Shown in pieces: positions 57,762 through 64,000 of a stretch of 64,000 nucleotides of DNA. The DNA lies in NCBI RefSeq assembly GCF_005144795.1, contig NZ_SWFJ01000007.1, positions 1 through 64,000 on the forward strand, in the 5' to 3' direction. Both the position numbers and the translations under genes were made by a program. The stretch comes from Streptococcus mitis (GTDB lineage: Bacteria; Bacillota; Bacilli; Lactobacillales; Streptococcaceae). Every line of letters starts with the position of its first letter. The first letter of the stretch is position 1. A model generated the notes under the pieces. The model worked only from the letters and a program-made list of their open reading frames with translations, did no database searches and was not told the DNA's origin.

Positions 57762-58616
57762 ATGAATCTTAGTTTAGTCTCACCCTTTGTTTACCTTGCA
57801 TCTGAAAAAATATCAGCTGAAAATTTATTTGAAGGGTTTAATGTAGATTTACAATCTACGGTAGATCTGATTAAATCCCTATCTAGCTACAATCCAACAG
57901 TTTGGACTTATATGTCTAGTATTACTAAAAGTGTCATGCAGCCTCTTGGAGTTGCGATTTTATCAGTTGTTCTCATCTTAGAATTTTCGAAGATGGCAAA
58001 GAAAATTGCTAACTCAGGAGGAGCGATGACCTTTGAAGCATTAGCGCCGATGTTGATTAGTTATATTATGGTCGCAGTTGTAATTACCAACACTACCGTG
58101 ATTGTAGAAGCCATCATCGGGATTGCGAGTCACGCCATTGAACAAGTGGCCTCGATTGTGGCTCACGGTGGGGCAAAGTATGATACCATCTCTGGACTAA
58201 AAGGTTCAGGATTTATTGGCCGTATGATTGTGGGATTTTTCGCCCTCCTCATTTGGCTAGTTCGGATAGTAAGTGCAGCCATGGTTAATCTTTTGGTATC
58301 TATTCGATTTATTCAACTCTACCTTATGATCCCATTTGCCCCTCTTACGATTCCAACATTTTTAAGTGATGAGTGGAAGTCTATTGGTATTGGTTATTTA
58401 AAAAATATTATGGTCTATGCGGTACAAGGGGTTCTTATTTTTCTGATTGTTTCTCTTGTTCCTTTGTTTGAATCTGCTGGGAAAATAGCTGTTTCAAATG
58501 GTGCAGGAGTCTTGCAATCACTTGCGATTATGTTTGGTAGTTTGGTACAAGCTATCTTACTGATTATTGCCCTCGTTGGTTCTCAACGTACGGCTCGCTC
58601 AATCTTAGGTATGTAA
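57762..58616 (+). CDS. VirB6/TrbL-like conjugation membrane protein
   Basis: A 284-residue polytopic protein with about six to seven membrane helices and a Gly/Ala-rich cytoplasmic loop (VAHGGAKYDTISGLKGSG). RFIQLYLMIPFAPLTIPTF is typical of the VirB6-like group forming the inner-membrane channel. The usable start is ATG 57762; the ATG at 57757 is followed by one codon and a stop (ATGACATGA), so ribosomes binding GGAGGA may first make a two-codon peptide. A terminator-like hairpin follows the gene. Confidence 0.8.
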   Translation: MNLSLVSPFVYLASEKISAENLFEGFNVDLQSTVDLIKSLSSYNPTVWTYMSSITKSVMQPLGVAILSVVLILEFSKMAKKIANSGGAMTFEALAPMLISYIMVAVVITNTTVIVEAIIGIASHAIEQVASIVAHGGAKYDTISGLKGSGFIGRMIVGFFALLIWLVRIVSAAMVNLLVSIRFIQLYLMIPFAPLTIPTFLSDEWKSIGIGYLKNIMVYAVQGVLIFLIVSLVPLFESAGKIAVSNGAGVLQSLAIMFGSLVQAILLIIALVGSQRTARSILGM

Positions 58617-58622
58617 TTAGAT

Positions 58623-58656
58623 AAAGGCTAGGAAGTGAATGCTTCTTAGCCTTTTT
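58623..58656 (+). terminator. Terminator-like hairpin inside the transfer operon
   Basis: AAAGGCTAGGAAG pairs with CTTCTTAGCCTTT around a short loop and ends in a T run, five bases after the VirB6-like gene. It is 14 bases before the next gene, so it probably causes partial termination in the middle of the operon. Confidence 0.65.
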
Positions 58657-58669
58657 AGAAAGGAAAGTC

Positions 58670-59029
58670 ATGAATACACGTGTCTTTAAAGACATCTCAA
58701 AATACCAACACAGGGCTTGGTTAGGTTTCACCACAAGACAAATCATCTTTGTTTTACCAGCCTTTATTGTCACAATTATTGTTTTGGGCTTGAATCTCTT
58801 TTTCTGGCAATTTGGAGATTGGTTTGTTTACGGTTTTGTGTTTGCCTTTACCATCCCCCTCATGCTTTTTGGAGTCTATAAACCCAATGATTTATATTTT
58901 GAACATTATTTGAAATACCGTCTTCATTTTGAACTAACGGTTCCCCTACGCACAATTACAGGAAAGAAAGGACCTGAACATGAAAAGAAAATCAAATACA
59001 TTAAAGAAACAAAAAACCTCAATGACTAA
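58670..59029 (+). CDS. PrgI-family (VirB3-like) conjugation protein
   Basis: A 119-residue protein with two adjacent membrane helices (about residues 25-60) after an N-terminal KDISKYQHRAWLGFTTRQII segment, and a hydrophilic C-terminus (EHYLKYRLHFELTVPLRTI). It matches the PrgI/TcpE-like small proteins placed before VirB4 in Gram-positive systems, equivalent to VirB3. Its 3' end overlaps the VirB4 gene by 50 bases, so the two are tightly coupled. Confidence 0.8.
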   Translation: MNTRVFKDISKYQHRAWLGFTTRQIIFVLPAFIVTIIVLGLNLFFWQFGDWFVYGFVFAFTIPLMLFGVYKPNDLYFEHYLKYRLHFELTVPLRTITGKKGPEHEKKIKYIKETKNLND

Positions 59030-61337
59030 TCAGAAAGAAGTAGTTAAAGGAAAAAAAGAGGAAGTGTTACCCTCTACGGCTAATACTCTTTCCTATCAAG
59101 CTCTGTATCAAAATGGTCTGATGCAGGTAAAAGAAGAATATTTTTCACAAAGCTATTTACTTGGTGATGTCAATTACCAGACCGTTGGTTTAGAAGATAA
59201 GAGCGCAATCATTGAGAAGTATTCTGATTTGATTAACTCTTTAGATGACCAAACCAACTTCCAATTGACCATTTTTAATAAAAGATTGAATTTAGAAAAA
59301 TTCAGACACAGTGTTTTGTATGAGGAAAAAGAAGATGGGTACGATAGCTATCGTAAAGAATTGAATCGGATGATGAATCAAAATTTAGATAGTGGTGAAA
59401 ATAACTTTTCGGCTGTGAAACTGATTAGTTTTGGTAGAAAGGATTCTAATCCCAAACAAGCCTATCGTTCCTTGTCTCAAATAGGCGAATATTTCAAGAG
59501 TGGTTTCTCAGAAATTGATGCTCGATTTGGATCCTTGACTGGAGAAGAACGGGTGAACTTGTTGGCAGATATGCTTAGAGGAGAACACCATCTTCCTTTT
59601 TCTTATCGTGATTTAACGAGATCTGGCCAGACAACTCGTCACTTCATAGCACCTAATCTCTTGGATTTTAAAAACAAGAATTACCTACAAATCAATGACC
59701 GCTTATTACAGATTGTCTATGTGAGAGACTACGGTATGGAATTAGGGGATCAGTTTATCCGAGACCTCATGCAAGGAGATCTGGAATTGATTGTAAGCCT
59801 TCATGCTCAAAGTTCGACCAAGGCAGATGCCATGAAGAAACTACGAACAAAGAAAACCTTAATGGAATCCCAAAAGATTGGGGAACAACAAAAACTAGCT
59901 CGTACAGGTATCTATTTGGAAAAAGTAGGTCATGTATTAGAAAGCAATATCGATGAAGCTGAGGAACTCTTAAAAACCATGACCGAGACAGGAGATAAAC
60001 TATTTCAAACGGTCTTCTTGATTGGGGTCTTTGGTCAGGATGAAGAAGAACTCAAACAAGCCCTAGACACTATCCAACAAGTGGCCGGCTCAAATGACCT
60101 AATGATTGATAAACTTCCATATATGCAAGAAGCAGCCTTTAATAGCTTGCTGCCATTTGGTTGTGATTTTTTAGAGGGCGTATCACGGAGTTTATTAACA
60201 TCTAATGTAGCAGTGAACTCACCTTGGACTTCAGTAGATTTACAAGACCGTAGTGGGAAATATTACGGTATCAATCAAATATCAAGTAATATTATTACCA
60301 TTGATCGCAGCCTATTAAATACACCGTCTGGTCTGATTTTAGGAACATCTGGAGCTGGGAAAGGGATGGCAACCAAGCATGAAATTATCACGACCAAAAT
60401 CAAGGAATCTGGTGAAAATACTGAAATTATCATTGTGGATCCAGAAGAAGAGTACAGTGTCATTGGACGAGCTTTTGGGGGAGAAATGATTGATATTGCG
60501 CCTGATTCCCAAACTTATCTCAATGTCCTTGACTTGTCTGAGGAAAATATGGATGAAGACCCTGTAAAGGTAAAATCAGAATTTCTTTTATCCTTTATCG
60601 GCAAGTTATTGGATAGAAAAATGGATGGAAGAGAAAAATCGATTATCGACCGAGTCACCAGACTGACCTATCAGTCATTTAAAGAGCCTTCTTTGGAAGA
60701 ATGGGTTTTTGTCTTGAGTCAACAGCCAGAAGAAGAAGCGCAGAATTTGGCACTTGATATGGAACTATATGTCGAAGGTTCTCTTGATATTTTTTCTCAT
60801 AAGACCAATATTCAGACAGGATCTAATTTCTTGATTTATAACGTTAAGAAGTTAGGAGATGAGCTGAAACAAATCGCTCTTATGGTAGTGTTTGATCAGA
60901 TATGGAATCGTGTTGTTCGGAACCAAAAATTAGGGAAGAAAACCTGGATTTATTTTGATGAAATGCAGCTTCTCTTATTAGATAAATATGCCAGTGATTT
61001 CTTCTTTAAATTATGGAGTCGTGTCAGAAAATATGGAGCCAGTCCGACTGGGATAACTCAAAACGTCGAAACCTTATTGTTAGATCCAAATGGTAGACGG
61101 ATTATTGCAAATAGTGAATTTATGATTCTCCTCAAGCAGGCAAAAAATGACCGAGAAGAACTGGTTCAACTCTTAGGCTTGTCAAAAGAACTCGAAAAAT
61201 ACCTAGTCAATCCAGAAAAAGGGGCAGGACTAATAAAAGCTGGTTCAGTTGTTGTTCCCTTTAAAAATAAGATTCCTCAAGGTACTCAATTGTTTGATAT
61301 CATGAGTACGGATCCTGATAAAATGGCTTCTAATTAA
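58980..61337 (+). CDS. virB4: VirB4-family conjugation ATPase
   Basis: A 785-residue ATPase that powers channel assembly. Walker A is GTSGAGKGMA near residue 455, and Walker B is KTWIYFDEMQLLL near residue 655; the IIIVDPEEEYSVIGRAFGG block and VRKYGASPTGITQNVE are VirB4/TraE signatures. I use the ATG at 58980 behind AAAGGACC, although a later in-frame Met (59022, TSMTNQKEVV) could also serve. It is full length. Confidence 0.92.
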   Translation: MKRKSNTLKKQKTSMTNQKEVVKGKKEEVLPSTANTLSYQALYQNGLMQVKEEYFSQSYLLGDVNYQTVGLEDKSAIIEKYSDLINSLDDQTNFQLTIFNKRLNLEKFRHSVLYEEKEDGYDSYRKELNRMMNQNLDSGENNFSAVKLISFGRKDSNPKQAYRSLSQIGEYFKSGFSEIDARFGSLTGEERVNLLADMLRGEHHLPFSYRDLTRSGQTTRHFIAPNLLDFKNKNYLQINDRLLQIVYVRDYGMELGDQFIRDLMQGDLELIVSLHAQSSTKADAMKKLRTKKTLMESQKIGEQQKLARTGIYLEKVGHVLESNIDEAEELLKTMTETGDKLFQTVFLIGVFGQDEEELKQALDTIQQVAGSNDLMIDKLPYMQEAAFNSLLPFGCDFLEGVSRSLLTSNVAVNSPWTSVDLQDRSGKYYGINQISSNIITIDRSLLNTPSGLILGTSGAGKGMATKHEIITTKIKESGENTEIIIVDPEEEYSVIGRAFGGEMIDIAPDSQTYLNVLDLSEENMDEDPVKVKSEFLLSFIGKLLDRKMDGREKSIIDRVTRLTYQSFKEPSLEEWVFVLSQQPEEEAQNLALDMELYVEGSLDIFSHKTNIQTGSNFLIYNVKKLGDELKQIALMVVFDQIWNRVVRNQKLGKKTWIYFDEMQLLLLDKYASDFFFKLWSRVRKYGASPTGITQNVETLLLDPNGRRIIANSEFMILLKQAKNDREELVQLLGLSKELEKYLVNPEKGAGLIKAGSVVVPFKNKIPQGTQLFDIMSTDPDKMASN

Positions 61338-61348
61338 GGGGAAGGTAA

Positions 61349-64000
61349 ATGAAGGATAAAAGAGAAATCATACGTGCCCGAAAGGCATTTAGAAGAAGCC
61401 TAAAAGATGAGAAAAAATTCTTGAAAAAAGGAAAGAAGGAGGTGAAGAAACAGAAAAAAGATTCCGCTGTACTGGATGAAAAAGCATGGAAAAAAGAGAT
61501 AAAAGAAAAGCTAGAGGAGATGAGAGAAGTTTCAAAGGCTAGAGTAAAACAAGCAAATGAAGACTACAATCATATTCTTCAAAATAGTCCTCCATCTCTT
61601 TTGAATCGCAAAGAATTAAGAGATAGACGATTACCTCATGCTAGGAAACGATTGAAAATAGCCAAGAAGCAATTTAGAGAAGTCAAGGTACAAACAAAAG
61701 AAGAAAGAAAAGAGAGTCGTAAAGAAAGAAAAACCAATCCAAAATTTCTCTACGGTCAGGAAACAAAAGTAAAATCCAATTTTTTCTTTCAAGGGAAGAG
61801 TTTAGAAGAATTAAAAGCTAAGAAAGAAGTCAAGGCCGCAAAAGAAAATCTAAAATCTACTAAACAAGCCTATAAGTCCAAAAAAGTCAGTAGGAAAGCC
61901 AAAACTTTTCTTTATGTTCTTGGACGTGAAGGAGGAGAGTTAGCTTCAGAAAATGAAAATTTAGAAGGCTATCGCACACTTCAAGAGACCATTAGAAAAG
62001 GGAAACGCTACAGTCGGCTTTCTTATAACATTGGAAAAGCTAGTGTCAAAACAGGACAAGCAACAGGTCGTTTTACCAAGAAAAGACTGACCAACACAAA
62101 AGAGCGATACCATCATTTTAAGGATGGAAAAGGATGGAAACTAGCGAAAGATAACCCAAGTTCCTTTAAAAATCGGTTTCGAAAATTAAAGAAACAAGGT
62201 CTTACAAGTGTTCGAAATATCTATCAAAAACTAAAAGCAGCCTTTTCCTTCTTTACATTTGCGACTGGGAATCCTGTAACCTGGATAGTTGGAGGAATAG
62301 TCTTTCTTCTTTTACTTATAATGAGCTTCTTTTTAGGATTTTCATCTTCTAGTTTGATTCAACAAGATGAATTTGAATTAACAAAAGCTTATACCCACCT
62401 AACTTGGGAAGATGCAGAACATACTCGCACAAATGACAAAGGAATTACCTATTACACAAAAGTTGATGATGTGATGGGGTATATGAACTTTAAATTCCAT
62501 GACTATGAGTTACACAAACCAGTTCACTTATTTAGTACAGAAACTTACAAGGATTATCTATCTACTTTGTGGCATGATTTAAACGATGGGGAAGATTTGA
62601 AATCCATGCAAGACCTCTATGAAACTCCTAAGTATAAACTATCGAAAGACGATCAAGAGGAAATGAAGGAACTAAAAGAAGAAGGTGTCTATGCTTCCAT
62701 GCAGGAATTGGACAATCCATTTGAGGGGAAAAGCAACGAAGATAGTCTAACCATGACTTATCGTTATGGATACTATGATTTAGACGGAAAACCTACCCTT
62801 CAGGAGTACATTCTACTAGAAGCAAAGGCTCACCAAACGATTGTCGCACCAATGGATGGAGTTGTATCTCTAGATGGCGACAATGTTATTCTCACTAACG
62901 GAAAAGGAGAGAATGAGAGTAGATTGACCTTGTATTCTATTCATAATGGCCGTGCGATTGAGGGGACAAGAGTCCTAACGGGTGATATTATTGGTGAAAC
63001 ACCAGACGATACAGGTTTGAAAGTTTCCTATCAAAAGTATAAGAACAAGAAAGAAAAATTGGTGTATGTCAATCCGCAATTTTATTTTCCAAAGGTCATT
63101 CAACTTCAGACCACTATCTTACCTGCCATTGGTCAGTTTGGTGGGGATGAGTTTGAACGTGCAAAACATATTTATGATTTTTTGAAATCTCAAGGGGCAA
63201 GTTCCCAAGCCATTGCGGCTATTTTAGGAAATTGGTCGGTAGAATCTTCTATCAATCCAAAACGAGCTGAGGGAGATTATTTATCTCCTCCTGTTGGCGC
63301 TACCGATTCCTCATGGGATGATGAAACCTGGTTAGCAATTGGAGGTCCAGCCATTTATAGTGGTGCTTATCCTAATATACTTCATAGAGGTTTGGGGTTA
63401 GGGCAATGGACGGATACCGCAGATGGTTCAACACGTCATACAGCCTTGTTAAATTATGCACGCACCCAAAATAAGAAATGGTATGATTTAGACCTCCAAC
63501 TTGATTTTATGCTTCATGGGGATAGTCCTTACTATCAAAGTTGGTTAAAGGATTTCTTTGGAAATACGGGCAGTGCAGCCAATCTAGCCCAACTCTTCCT
63601 TACCTATTGGGAGGGAAATTCTGGTGACAAACTACTGGAAAGACAAACCAGAGCAACGGAATGGTATTACCAAATTGAAAAAGGCTTTAGCCAAACAAAT
63701 GGAGGACAGGCAAAAAGTGACCCGCAATCCCTTGAAGGTGTTCGTGGAGACTTGTATGATCATTCTGTTCCTGGTGGTGGAGATGGTATGGCCTATGCCT
63801 ATGGACAATGTACATGGGGTGTTGCGGCTCGTATGAACCAGTTAGGCTTGAAATTAAAAGGAAGTAATGGAGATAAGATTTCAATCATTAATACTATGGG
63901 AAATGGTCAGGACTGGGTTGCGACAGCTTCAAGTCTTGGTGGGGAAACTGGCTCTACACCAAGAGCAGGTGCTATTGTTTCTTTTGTGGGAGGAACACAT
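61349..64000 (+). CDS. Conjugative peptidoglycan hydrolase (lysozyme + CHAP), truncated by window end
   Basis: The reading frame stays open for 884 codons from ATG 61349 (GGGGAAGG upstream) to the edge. Residues 1-300 are very Lys-rich and helical, a likely cytoplasmic part; about 306-330 form one membrane helix. A peptidoglycan hydrolase domain follows at about 600-740, with a likely catalytic Glu632 in VESS and LGLGQW. A CHAP domain begins near 800 with Cys821 in GQCTW. It is the VirB1-like wall-opening enzyme of the ICE; the rest of the CHAP domain lies outside the window. Confidence 0.85.
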   Translation, partial: MKDKREIIRARKAFRRSLKDEKKFLKKGKKEVKKQKKDSAVLDEKAWKKEIKEKLEEMREVSKARVKQANEDYNHILQNSPPSLLNRKELRDRRLPHARKRLKIAKKQFREVKVQTKEERKESRKERKTNPKFLYGQETKVKSNFFFQGKSLEELKAKKEVKAAKENLKSTKQAYKSKKVSRKAKTFLYVLGREGGELASENENLEGYRTLQETIRKGKRYSRLSYNIGKASVKTGQATGRFTKKRLTNTKERYHHFKDGKGWKLAKDNPSSFKNRFRKLKKQGLTSVRNIYQKLKAAFSFFTFATGNPVTWIVGGIVFLLLLIMSFFLGFSSSSLIQQDEFELTKAYTHLTWEDAEHTRTNDKGITYYTKVDDVMGYMNFKFHDYELHKPVHLFSTETYKDYLSTLWHDLNDGEDLKSMQDLYETPKYKLSKDDQEEMKELKEEGVYASMQELDNPFEGKSNEDSLTMTYRYGYYDLDGKPTLQEYILLEAKAHQTIVAPMDGVVSLDGDNVILTNGKGENESRLTLYSIHNGRAIEGTRVLTGDIIGETPDDTGLKVSYQKYKNKKEKLVYVNPQFYFPKVIQLQTTILPAIGQFGGDEFERAKHIYDFLKSQGASSQAIAAILGNWSVESSINPKRAEGDYLSPPVGATDSSWDDETWLAIGGPAIYSGAYPNILHRGLGLGQWTDTADGSTRHTALLNYARTQNKKWYDLDLQLDFMLHGDSPYYQSWLKDFFGNTGSAANLAQLFLTYWEGNSGDKLLERQTRATEWYYQIEKGFSQTNGGQAKSDPQSLEGVRGDLYDHSVPGGGDGMAYAYGQCTWGVAARMNQLGLKLKGSNGDKISIINTMGNGQDWVATASSLGGETGSTPRAGAIVSFVGGTH

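Larger units (their letters stand above)
50229..64000 (+). mobile_element. Integrative conjugative element, ICESa2603/Tn5252-like, left part
   Basis: From the rplL attachment site to the window edge, all genes point the same way and fit a conjugative element: replication initiator, C5 methyltransferase, small unknown genes, CPBP protein, then a type IV secretion operon (VirD4, VirB2-like pilin, VirB6, PrgI/VirB3, VirB4, lysozyme+CHAP). This order matches the ICESa2603 family as I remember it. Integrase, relaxase, cargo and attR are not in view. Confidence 0.88.

Noticed and set aside
50229-64000. Prophage or plasmid integration
   Set aside because: No capsid, terminase, tail or plasmid partition genes are seen; VirD4, VirB4, VirB6-like and the rplL attachment site fit an ICE.

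Overview
The window looks like chromosome of a Mitis-group Streptococcus (S. pneumoniae, S. mitis, S. pseudopneumoniae or a close relative). The gene order is one I recognise from the pneumococcal chromosome: budA, murB-potABCD, alaS, amylase, aroDEBC-tyrA, aroA-aroK-pheA-psr, licD, mecA, hom-thrB, msrAB, rplJL. BOX repeats, which are typical of these species, lie at about 14.5 kb and 43.1 kb, with a remnant at 19.2 kb. I cannot fix the species by eye. No tRNA, rRNA or CRISPR array was seen.

Layout. 0-9 kb holds an orphan amino-acid binding lipoprotein, a MocR-type regulator, acetolactate decarboxylase, a YhfC-type membrane protein, murB and the polyamine transporter potABCD. 9-11.1 kb is an AT-rich two-gene island: a GIY-YIG nuclease protein followed by a coiled-coil/TM/PASTA protein. 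11.2-14.5 kb is an alanine T-box controlling a LURP-one-like gene and alaS. 14.7-20.6 kb carries a cytoplasmic alpha-amylase (minus strand), an ABC-2 exporter pair and an rRNA methyltransferase-like gene that looks leaderless. 20.5-29.8 kb is the shikimate/aromatic amino-acid operon, ending in an LCP (psr) gene.

29.9-39.8 kb is the main accessory region. A LicD gene is cut off after its nucleotidyltransferase half and runs into an AT-rich polysaccharide cluster: a CDP-glycerol glycerophosphotransferase-like protein, GT2, GT4, a sulfotransferase-like protein, a Wzy-like polymerase and a Wzz-like protein. Then come two head-to-head remnants of one ISL3-type transposase and a Wzx-like flippase on the opposite strand. 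In pneumococci this lic3 position normally carries licD3 and teichoic-acid polymerisation genes (from memory), so the locus appears to have been exchanged. 39.9-49.1 kb is core again: mecA, hom-thrB, msrAB, a heterodimeric ABC exporter and an amidohydrolase. 49.1-50.2 kb is the L10-leader-controlled rplJ-rplL operon.

From the last 15 bases of rplL (50229-50243) to the window end is the left part of an integrative conjugative element of the ICESa2603/Tn5252 kind. It has a RepA-like initiator, a C5 cytosine methyltransferase, small unknown genes, a CPBP protein, a structured non-coding leader (about 54655-54827) and a type IV secretion operon: VirD4-like coupling protein, VirB2-like pilin, VirB6-like channel, PrgI/VirB3-like protein, VirB4 ATPase and a lysozyme+CHAP hydrolase cut by the window edge. 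Integrase, relaxase and the other attachment site are not in view.

The least explained items are the nuclease/PASTA pair, the sulfotransferase-bearing cluster replacing part of the lic3 region, and the structured ICE leader preceded by a possible attenuator.
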